Assembly: GCA_963854835.1 (NCBI GenBank)
Contig: OY978527.1
Span: forward strand, 22,935,557 to 22,999,556
DNA: 64,000 nt
DNA from: Megamerina dolium
Taxonomy: Eukaryota; Arthropoda; Insecta; Diptera; Megamerinidae
Direction of reading: 5' to 3'
Part shown: positions 55,700 to 64,000 of the stretch, one piece after another
Numbering within the stretch: position 1 is the stretch's first letter
How the letters are laid out: each line of letters opens with the position of its first letter
Notes under the pieces: generated by a model
Databases searched by the model: none
Seen by the model: the letters and a program-made list of their open reading frames with translations, nothing else
Told to the model about the DNA's origin: nothing
Made by a program: the position numbers and the translations under genes

Positions 55700-58040
55700 G
55701 TCTGTTCTTGTTCTTTTTTTTTTCTTCTTATATATTTGTTCTCGACACGAAGTGCGCGTATTTTTTATTATTATACATATTTTATTTTATACATATAGTT
55801 CGAGTGTTTTTTGTATTTTGCAATAATTAATTGTGTTAATAATAACAAATTATATTCGTTTCTAATCGTTTTCTTGTAATAAACAATACACATAAACATA
55901 TACAAGTATATCTCGAGTGTTTTTCTTTGTACAAAGCGATGTACATCAAAAACAATTCGTTTGTGATTTTCGTGCTTTTCTTCTTTATTTAATACGAAAT
56001 TTCTTTCGGTAACGAAGAATAATCTAAATAAATCAAAACTTGATTTAAACATACATTTTGAATAATTGTATTGGCCACCAACGAAAGGCTTTACAATTAG
56101 GAAGTTGATGGAAAGTGTGCTAATGCGAATAAAACAGCAACAGCAAGTAGCAGCAGCACCACCATCACATCAACAGTAACAACAACAACAACAATTAACC
56201 ACAAGAACAAATGGAACAAAATCAACAGTAACAGCGACAACACAGTCAAGATTTGCCATCAATTATATACAGCAATAGTTTGCAAGTGGCAAACAAGATG
56301 ACGACGAAAAATGACGCTAACAGCAAACATCAACAGAGAAAACACCGGCAACAACAACAAAATCCTGACACAATCTCACACGACAAGTAGATTTTTATAT
56401 TTATTTATTATTATTTATTATTTATTTAATTTAAAATCGGTTACATTTAAACAATTTTTCATTTTTCAGAAAGCAAGAAGCAGTCGGTAATTGTGTTAGC
56501 AGGAACATCAACTCAACCAAGGTGTGAGCCCACCGGCATCTCTCTCACACGTTCACCGCCCTTCCATTGTTGCTTTCCGCGTCAACAATAGCAACCTGGA
56601 GGAGGTCTCTGACTACCTCACTAGAGGGTTGCTTTGATGACGCTGGAGCAACAGCGAAAGGAACAAAACATACCCCCCCCCTGTTTGAAGTACTTGCTTT
56701 TTTTTGTTATTTTCGATTAGTATTTTCATCGTAATTACAATAACATAAATCTTTTGTTATTTGTAACTATAATCAAAATGATCAAAAATTTGTTTAAAAG
56801 CCATTGTTTTGCTTTCAAAAATTAACAAATTTTAATTCAAAATCTTGTGCTCAACCAGAGCATTAATAATTTTGACAATGTCTGAAAATGTTGATATGTG
56901 AAAATTTTGCAAAATGGCGCTCAAATTGGTAAGTTGGCAAAACTTCAGTAAAATTTGTTGATTTTATTTAATATATTTCTTTTAAAACAGAACAAGCAAT
57001 CAAGGAACACAATGCAATGTCATATTTTGGAAACAGCCAATAGCTGAAGAAAGTAAATTGTTTACAATATATTTTTGTTTTGTTATATTGTAGCTATTGC
57101 GGCCTTTCGTTGAATACGTACGCAAGTTAAAATAAGAAAAGTGAAAGTGCTGTTTTTTATTATTTAAATAGAAGTAAGGTTAAAATGGATTAACATTGAA
57201 TCCATTGCCGTGATTTTAATGTGTTTAATTTTTTTGTTAATATGCGACTGATAGTGAGTGCTTCAGTTAGGAGGTACACTGCTGTCGAAAATGAGCCAGA
57301 GCATAAATTCGGCAAAAGTGAATTGTGTTTATAGTCTGGAATGTTGTGTAGTATGTTGTGCACATTATAAGTTTACAGCGGTCTTAAACTGCATTTTCTA
57401 CACTTGTAGAATATAAATAAATATATAATATAAATAAATTCAATATATCCATTAAATTTAATTTTAATTTTTTCATTTGCAGGTCGTTGGAGTAATATAT
57501 ATTATTAACTCAAAAGGGGTTCCGGCCGTATAAATATATCAATTAATATTATTAATATTGTTAAAATGTTATAATTATTACTGTTATTATTGTTATCATC
57601 ATTATTAATATTATTGTTATTAATAATAATACTAATTTTAAACAAATTAAAGAATTTGACAATTTAAAATTGTGTTTGAAAATTTTAAGAATATTTTAAA
57701 ATGATTATTAAAAATGCAACCCTGCGCCGGCTGTCGGGAGAAATTAGAGGAGTATAGCTATATGTTTTCTTGACGTAGCTGGATGAGAGCGACAGGAATG
57801 CGTGATCACACGTACAAGGGGAAAGTGGTTATTTTTTTCCCAGTGCCCATACAAAGTTACTCACTTTTTTAACCACTTTAGAGGGTAATGCTACCCACAT
57901 ATAAACCAGATAATTACCCAGTTCTGGCTAGTAGGGGAGAAAATTATTTATGCCCATCACTGGTTGGTGTTCATACTTAAATGTGTCTTCTATGTTAAGT
58001 GACGTCACTGATAATCGCCAACGAATGTAATCTATGTTAA
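55700..58040. other. Long non-coding AT-rich stretch with CAA and ATT runs
   Basis: Contains a CAA/CAG-rich patch (about 56130-56365), a G/C-richer patch near 56520-56690, and an ATT/ATA trinucleotide patch (about 57540-57650). All frames carry stops. Possible splice-like signals near 56390 and 56468 (TTTTTCAG) could belong to an untranslated exon of a neighbouring gene, but that is not supported further. Confidence 0.5.
57540..57650. repeat. ATT/ATA-rich trinucleotide repeat
   Basis: Imperfect ATT, GTT and AAT units over about 110 bp. Confidence 0.85.
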
Positions 58041-58042
58041 TA

Positions 58043-59278
58043 TAAGGTGTAGTAAAAAGAAATACATTATTTTCTCATTAAATTGAAGGATTTATTTAGC
58101 ATAGCTAGAATGATCCGATTTAGGTCAAATATGGACCGTTTTGTTCGATAACTTGTTGCCATTTCGAAGGTAATTTCATAATGCCACTCTCATAGAAACC
58201 CTCGTCCCTATTAGTAAAAAAGCTGGGACAGTCGATTTTCACAAGCTCCTCTTAATGCGAATTTTTACCTGCAAAATCATTCGCTATAGACAGGAACAGG
58301 TAGTAATCACTTGGTCCCAGGTCCAGACTATAAGGTGAATGCATAAGATCTTCCAACCAAACTCCCGGAGCTTCTAGCGAGTCACTCTCGATGTGTGTGG
58401 CCTGGCATTGTCCTGATGGAACACAATTCTTCTCCTATTGGCCAAAGCTGGCAGCTTCTGGGCGATTGTTTCCTTCAGACGGACCAGTTGTTGACAGTAC
58501 AGGTTCGAATTAAGAGTTTGTCCGTATGGGAGCAGCTCATAGTAGATGATTCCCTGCCAATCCCACCAAACACATAGCAAAACCTTCCTGACCGTCAATC
58601 CTGGCTTGGCCACCGTTTGCGCCGGCTCACCGCGATTCGACCACGACCGTTTTCGCTTGACGTTGTCGTAACTTTTCATCACCAGTAACCATCCGCTTCA
58701 GACATGGATCGATTTTGTTGCGATTCAGCAGCGATTCGCAGATGGAAATTCGGTCCATGAAGTTTTTTTGCGTTAATTGGTGTGACACCCATACATCGAG
58801 CTTGTTTTTGTATGCAATGTTTAGCTCCTGGGCAATAAAAACAGTGCTTACATGACGGTCAGACTCGACGATTTCCATTATTTTATCGATAATTTCGACA
58901 ATTGGCCTTCCAGAGCGTGGTGCATCTTTGACATCAAAATTACAGGATTGGAAACGACGAAACCAAATTTGTACGTGATTGGCTGTATCAATACCATAAA
59001 CACTATTCATATTTTTAGCCGTCTGGCTTGCGTTTTCGACTTTATCAAAGAAAAACTATAAAATATGGCGTCTTTTCTGTTTACTGGTGTCCATATTTGA
59101 CGCGTGCTCAAACAATACTTAGTCAAGCACTCACAAAACTGCCTAAAAAGTTTATTTAGTACGAAATCCTATATTTCTAACGCCATCTAGAGTAACCCGA
59201 TCGCACTTATACAATGCGAGATACGGATACTAAAGCCATCTATATGAAAAATAATGGATTTTTTTTTACTACACCTGA
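58043..59278 (-). mobile_element. Mariner element with terminal inverted repeats
   Basis: About 1,236 bp, TA on both sides (58041-58042, 59279-59280). The ends read TAAGGTGTAGTAAAAAGAAA and, reversed, TCAGGTGTAGTAAAAAAAAA, so inverted repeats of about 30 bp with a few mismatches. One transposase pseudogene fills it on the minus strand. Usual mariner length is about 1.3 kb. Confidence 0.9.
58120..59094 (-). pseudogene. Mariner transposase
   Basis: The start is ATG 59094-59092 (MDTSKQKRRHIL) with a TAG at codon 13 (about 59056-59058). The frame then carries the helix-turn-helix and WVSHQLTQKNFMDRI and MVTGDEK (first Asp). A shift or small loss near 58670 follows, where the Trp after GDEK is gone. 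The next frame (58682-58374) has GLTVRKVLLCVWWDWQGIIYY and HQDNARPHTS (second Asp). After another shift near 58374, the third Asp region (YSLDLGPSDYYLF; Pro of SPD changed to Leu) leads to a stop at 58120. The motif set resembles the mauritiana group. Inactive. Confidence 0.9.
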
Positions 59279-59492
59279 TATTATTGATGGTAGTGATATT
59301 ACGGTGTAAGTTAAGAGATTAGAATGAGAATTATGTGTTGTAAATGGAACTGATGTTTAATTGAACTGTGTTGTTGTCTGTTGGTAGCTGGAAATGTCCA
59401 GCTTTAGGAAAAAACATAGAGTTCATGTCGGTCCGTTTGAAAACTTAATTTTCATTCCGTTTGAGATATGGACAAGAAGTACATTTAAATAT

Positions 59493-59931
59493 TGTAAAGA
59501 ATATCGATGGTTGGTTACTCATCACTATTGTGACTGACACTATTGGCAGAATCGAAAGGAATGTCAACAAAAAGAAATAAGCGATAACCAGAACAAGCCA
59601 ACGAGAAAGAAAGAGAAGAATCTCGATAAAGGAAGACTCTAGGGTGTTGCCAACAGAGCATAAATAGAGCCAGTGTTGACATGTGCAAAACAATCTAATC
59701 CCGAACGTTATTGCGCAAACATCGATACAGAGGCAAAATTTGCAAGTACATTAAAGTGTTATTGTAAATAGTTAGTTGTAAACAGAGTTGATTGTAAATA
59801 GAGTTTATTCAATAAATTATTGCTGTATATAGTTGTATAAAATAAGTTTTGCAGTTATCATTAACAGAAACCAGTGATCAAACAAGGTTAATTCAAATAG
59901 AATTAAACTTTCACAGAATAACACCGTAACA
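59493..59931 (+). repeat. G2 5' LTR
   Basis: About 439 bp, plus orientation, TG...CA, homologous to the other G LTRs. It has a TATA-like CATAAATAG (about 59661) and AATAAA at 59811-59816. It is preceded by ATAT (59489-59492), the favoured target. Confidence 0.94.
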
Positions 59932-59933
59932 AT

Positions 59934-59951
59934 TGGTGTCAGAAGTGGGAT
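59934..59951 (+). other. G2 primer-binding site
   Basis: TGGTGTCAGAAGTGGGATT begins two bases after the LTR end; same as in G1. Probably primed by tRNA-Leu (inference). Confidence 0.8.
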
Positions 59952-59960
59952 TCTGTAAAG

Positions 59961-61290
59961 ATGGTGAAAATTGACCAACTAAAAGTGGACCAACTGAAAA
60001 AACAGTTCTCAGAAAGGAATCTTTGGTCACCAGGTACAAAAGCAGAACTGCTGGTGAGGCTAAGGCAAGCCATGGAAGCTAAGCGTATAAATGTAGAAGG
60101 ACATGAGTTCTTTGAGGAAGCCGAGATACATGCTGTTGTACACGCCAAAGAAGAGAGCAAGATAGATTCGAATTCATGAAATCCATGATGCAACAATAGC
60201 AGCAGCAACTGCAATGAAGTAATGCGAAGTTACAAGAAAATTCATCTCGCCAAGAGGGCGTTTTAGTGAATTGCGTATGGAGATTCAAGAACATTCGGCT
60301 CGCCAAGAACACGTCATCGAAAACCTACAAGAAGGAATTGAGATTAGATTTCAGGAAATTTCCAGAGCTATTAATGACAAAGTCGCAGAGCTGAAGGAAC
60401 ATGTAGATGATTTGGATGATAAGCTGAAGTAACATGTAGACAGACGTGATAACTTGGAAGAAAAGCACAAGACTCTACAGAACGAACTTAATCAACTAAA
60501 AATAAATGGACCAGCCACATCAGTGATTCAAGCACAATCAAACTAAAGCCACCAACATTTGACGGAAACACGCCATTCAATATCTTCAAGCTTCAATTCG
60601 AGACAACAGATTCGAAAAATCCATGGGATGATAGCGACAAGATTGCTGCTTTAATAGTCGCATTAAAAGGTAATGCTTCCGAAGTCTTACAGCTGGTTCC
60701 AGATAAAGATCGTGGTAGCTATCAGTCACTGATGGACACACTCCAGCGGAAATATGGAAATGAATACAAGAGTCAGTTACATCGAGTGGAGTTAAGATCG
60801 CGAGTGCAACGGAGTAATGAGAACCTTCAGGAATTCGCTTCCGACATAGAGCGCTTATGACCTCTTGCGTTGTCTGGTAATTCGGAAGAGTTCGTCGAAA
60901 ATATAAAAATAGAGGTATTCATAGATGGCATACGTGATGGATAGATAGAGCGTGCCCTAGTCATGTCACCGCCGAAGCAGTCAATAGTGCCTTGACGTAT
61001 GAAGCCGCCATTTTAATGTGTCGACCAGTGCCACGTGTACGCCAACTAGAAACAGAAACATCAGATCTTTTTGAAGCAGTGTATCAGGCAGTAAAGTCAG
61101 TAGTGCAGCCTGAAGGAAAAGGTTTACACGAAATCAAATTTACTGGTAAGTGCTTTATTTGCGAAAAACCATGACACATGACGCGTGACTGCCGTCTACG
61201 ACGAAAGCGATCAAGATCCAATTCTCCAGGAAGACAAAAGAAGGAAAATAAGGTGGATAGCGATCGCTCCACTAACACAAGTCCATCGTT
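59961..61290 (+). pseudogene. G2 Gag with N-terminal SAP-like motif
   Basis: ATG 59961. Residues 1-39 (VDQLKKQFSERNLWSPGTKA...LLVRLRQAME) match the SAP fold pattern (two helices, conserved LK..L....L...G.K..L..RL), a DNA/chromatin-binding motif also present at the G1 start. Stops follow at 60177 and 60196 and at further points (about 60430, 60857, 60943). The gag domain (LKPPTFDGNTPFNIFKLQFE) is at about 60545-60860 and a CCHC knuckle, broken by a stop, at about 61150-61195. Not translatable as a whole. Confidence 0.82.
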
Positions 61291-61374
61291 AAACTAAATC
61301 GAGTCAGTTCAGCGTGGCGTGAACTGACTCCAACACTGGGTTGCCCCAACATTCACATTTCACAACTACAGCGT

Positions 61375-62121
61375 GTGCCAAGCAGCTTGACTATTGATGG
61401 AAAATTGAACAATATGGAATTCATGTTAACCCTGGATACTGGTGCATCACATTCTATAATCAAGAGCGATTTGGTAAAGAGGTTTGAGCCTTTAATGGGA
61501 ATAAAATTGCGTACAGCAACGGGTGAGGATGCACAAATTCTGGGCAAGATAAAGAAACGAGTATCTATTGGAAATTGCACTTGGGAACATAAATTCATTG
61601 TGGCCGACATCATCGATGACGTAATAATTGGTGTTGGTTTTATGATTGACAACGGATTTACGTTAGATTTAAATCAACGGATACTACGCTATACAAATGT
61701 CGAGTTACCATTTAACATCGGTTACAATCGTAGTGTAAACATCAAACGAGTACTGGCATGTCAACGCCAAGAGGTTAAAGCAAAATCAGAAGCGGTGATT
61801 TGGGCACAGATGAATGTGGATGATGGGACAGGCAAGTTGTGGGTAGAGGAAGCAGATTTAGAAATACCAAATAAAAACATCACACTCGGTAGGACGTTAG
61901 TGGAACTTAAAGACAATGGAATAGTACCGGTGCGAATATTAAATCCAACTAATACATCTACAGTTGTTAAGAAAGGAATGGTGATTAGTCATTGCCAGCA
62001 AGTTACTGCCGTAGTAGACTGCGAAAAGGGTTCGTCGATAAAAAGTGGAAGATCAGGAACTGATAGAGCGGAATTAAAAGCGCAGATGGAAGAATGGGCA
62101 GATGTGCTTACCAACCAGTAA
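61375..62121 (+). pseudogene. G2 aspartic protease and linker
   Basis: A 248-codon open frame with the active site MLTLDTGASHSII (about residue 18) and the flap/C-terminal IIDDVIIGVGFM, then the protease-RT linker (VRILNPTNTSTVVKKGMVIS). It ends at a stop at 62119-62121 just before RT; a frame change leads into RT at 62102. This part looks well preserved and supplies the section deleted in G1 and G3. Confidence 0.88.
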
Positions 62122-63320
62122 AAAGGCCTCACATGGAAAAACTGGAGGACAACCAACCATCGTGAAACATCACATTGACACCGGTGATTCTAGACCAATT
62201 CATCAAGCACCCCGACGAGTTCCATTGGCCGAAAGAGATGAAGCCATTAAGGTAATTACCGATATGCAGAAACAATGTGTTATTGAACCATCAGCGAGTC
62301 CATGGAGTTCACCAGTTGTGGTGGTAAAGAAAAAGGATGGAAGTACTCGATTCTGCGTGGATTACAGACGTTTGATGGAGCGTGTACTCAGAGGACTACA
62401 CTAGAAAACGTGCTTGGTGTACCTCGATGACATTATCGTGAAGGGAAAAGAAGTTGAAAGAAGTATTTGCGCGTATACAATCAGCAGGGCATAAACTGAA
62501 TATGAAAATGTGTTCACTCTTCAGGCAAGAAGTTAAATCTCTTGGTCATAAAGTAACAACAGAAGGGGTACATACCGACGAGGAGAAAGTAGCAGCAGTA
62601 CAAGAATGGCCTATTCCGTCGAATCTTTACGAGTTAAGAAGCTTCCTAGGCTTATGTACCTTCTACAGACGATTTGTTACCATTACCAGCAGTCTGCATG
62701 AGTTAACAAGAAAAAACAAACCATTTTTGTGGGGCGAGGAACAACAGAAAGCATTCGAACAGCTCAAAGAAGGACTCTGTTCAGCACCAGTATTAGCGCA
62801 TCCAGTACCTGGTCAAAAGTTTGTATTGGACACAGATGCGAGTGGCTATGGAATAGGTGGTGTGCTCTCTCAGGTCATAGATGGGCAAGAAAAAGTAATA
62901 GCATACTACAGTAAAATCCTGTCAAAGCCAGCAAGAAATTGCTGTGTCACTCGAAGAGAGTTGTTCGCAATACTGGAATGTGTAAAGTATTTCCATAAAT
63001 ACTTGTACGGTCAGTCATTTCATCTACGAACTGACCCCGCAGCGCTTAGGTGGTTATTAAAATTTAAAAACCCAGAAGGACAATTGGCGCGCTGGATTGA
63101 AAGGCTACAGAGTTATGATTTTACCATCGAATATCGTAAAGGAGGACATCACGGCAACGCGGATGCTCTATCTCGTCGTCCTTGCATAATGGAATGTAAA
63201 CATTGTTCTCGAGTGGAAAGCAAGGAGCAATCGTTGACATACGACTTACGAATATATTGCCGGAGGAGTCATGGACCACCGAACGAGTGCAAGATCAGCG
63301 GAACGACCCAGATCTCGTAA
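62102..63320 (+). pseudogene. G2 reverse transcriptase (deleted) and RNase H
   Basis: RT begins KHHIDTGDSRPIHQAPRRVP and reaches WSSPVVVVKKKDGSTRFCVD. At about 62372 DYRRL passes straight into MERVLRGL, which normally lies over 80 residues downstream. Motif A and most of motif B are therefore gone, in frame. After a stop, YLDDI lies at about 62421-62437. The frame 62454-63320 carries the RT connection (ELRSFLGLCTFYRRFV) and RNase H (FVLDTDASGYGIGGVL, CCVTRRELFAILECVKYF, HHGNADALSRR). RNase H residues look intact. Confidence 0.88.
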
Positions 63321-64000
63321 AGATTATGGAATACAAGGAGCAGGACATACGTCCAGATTGGCAAGAAATGGCTAATGAGAGTCCAATTGAAAAGGCATAC
63401 TGGGCGCAGTGGCAAAGCCTGCACTTATGGGACGGAAATTTATTCCGATCATGGTACCCAAGGCAAGAATAAATGAAGTGATAGCTGAGTATCAGAATGT
63501 CTCTAGTGGAGGGCATTTGGGGAGAGAAACCGCATTTAGGCGGTTTTATTGGATTGGATGTCATGACCATATCGCTGATTGGATTCGGAAGTGTAAGCAA
63601 TGTGCAATGGCCAAAGGTCCCAATAAGAAAAGTCGAAGTAAGATGCACCAATATACCGTAGGTGCTTCATTTGAGCGGATTGCTATGGACATAGCTGGAC
63701 CATTTCCAATAAGGAACGCAGGGAACAAGTATGTTGTGGTGGTTATAGATTACTTCAGTAATCCTTCAGTGGCCTGAAGTATACCCCATTCCAAATCAAG
63801 GAGCTAGTACAGTTGCGGATGTATTCGTCAACCAATGGATTACTCGTTTTGGTGTACCGATGGAGTTACACTCAAACCAAGGTCGGAATTTCGAATCAGT
63901 TGTATTTCAAAAGATGTGCCGTATGTTAGGTATATACAAATCTCGTCCAACACCTTTGCATCCACAATCTGATGGAATGGTAGAATGATTTAAACGTACC
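63203..64000 (+). pseudogene. G2 integrase, cut by the window end
   Basis: The frame passes from WTTERVQDQRNDPDLVKIME to the H2C2 zinc domain (RFYWIGCHDHIADWIRKCKQ) and the core (MDIAGPFPIRNAGNKY, then LHPQSDGMVE near 63960). Frameshifts occur near 63460 and 63765, and a TGA replaces the Arg codon after MVE at about 63987. The C-terminus and 3' LTR lie beyond 64000. Confidence 0.87.

Noticed and set aside
56130..56365. Polyglutamine coding exon
   Set aside because: The CAA/CAG-rich stretch has stops in all frames and no flanking coding pattern; it is low-complexity DNA.
59493..64000. Endogenous retrovirus with envelope gene
   Set aside because: No envelope-like frame is seen in G1, where the integrase end is followed directly by the purine tract and LTR; G2 is cut before this point.

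Overview
The window looks like transposon-rich intergenic DNA from a higher fly (Diptera, Brachycera). A tephritid fruit fly or close relative is my best guess, but that is inference. The grounds are AT-rich background, many TA microsatellites, GT-AG introns of 64-84 bp, and the mix of mobile elements: BEL/Pao and Ty3/gypsy LTR elements, RTE-, Jockey- and LOA/I-like LINEs, Tc1 and mariner transposons, MITEs and a tRNA-derived SINE. No bacterial features, CRISPR arrays, rRNA genes or free-standing tRNA genes are seen.

Layout. 0.3-2.5 kb: minus-strand LTR-element gag/protease remnant and LTR. 2.5-3.0 kb: RTE 3' end. 3.1-3.3 kb: TA repeat. 3.3-6.9 kb: broken BEL/Pao element (BEL1, minus). 6.9-10.7 kb: gypsy element with two LTRs but no protease-RT-RNase H (family 'G', copy G1, minus). 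11.9-13.4 kb: short TIR-like repeat carrying a tRNA-derived SINE. 14.3-16.7 kb: LTR remnants and a MITE cluster. 17.1-18.2 kb: the one apparently intact host-type gene, a two-exon C2H2 zinc-finger protein. 18.4-19.3 kb: foldback repeat with GC-hairpin tandem units. 20.3-20.8 kb: three exon-like blocks of an unrecognised gene. 21.1-21.8 kb: TTAA-flanked inverted-repeat element. 23.3-24.9 kb: nearly intact Tc1-like transposon. 25-31 kb: fragments of RTE, mariner, Jockey and Harbinger, then a solo G LTR. 31.9-42.2 kb: an RTE and an RNase H-bearing LINE, of which 4,411 bp are repeated head to tail with no difference seen. 42.5-43.9 kb: two copies of a TIR element. 44.1-46.1 kb: Jockey-like LINE (plus). 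46.1-49.6 kb: decayed BEL element (BEL2, plus). 50.4-51.9 kb: third G copy (G3, minus) with a SINE inside. 52.0-55.7 kb: LOA-like LINE with an intact ORF1. 55.7-58.0 kb: non-coding, low complexity. 58.0-59.3 kb: mariner. 59.5 kb to the end: G copy G2 (plus), cut by the window edge.

Almost every element is inactivated by deletions, stops or frameshifts. The G family is the main recurrent theme: LTR pieces at seven places and three internal regions, each with a different internal deletion. Its insertions favour an ATAT target. The observations most worth checking are the 4.4-kb tandem duplication (real or assembly artefact), the unrecognised spliced gene next to the TTAA element, the MITE cluster with doubled ends, and the SINE family. 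I did not see a new multi-gene system.
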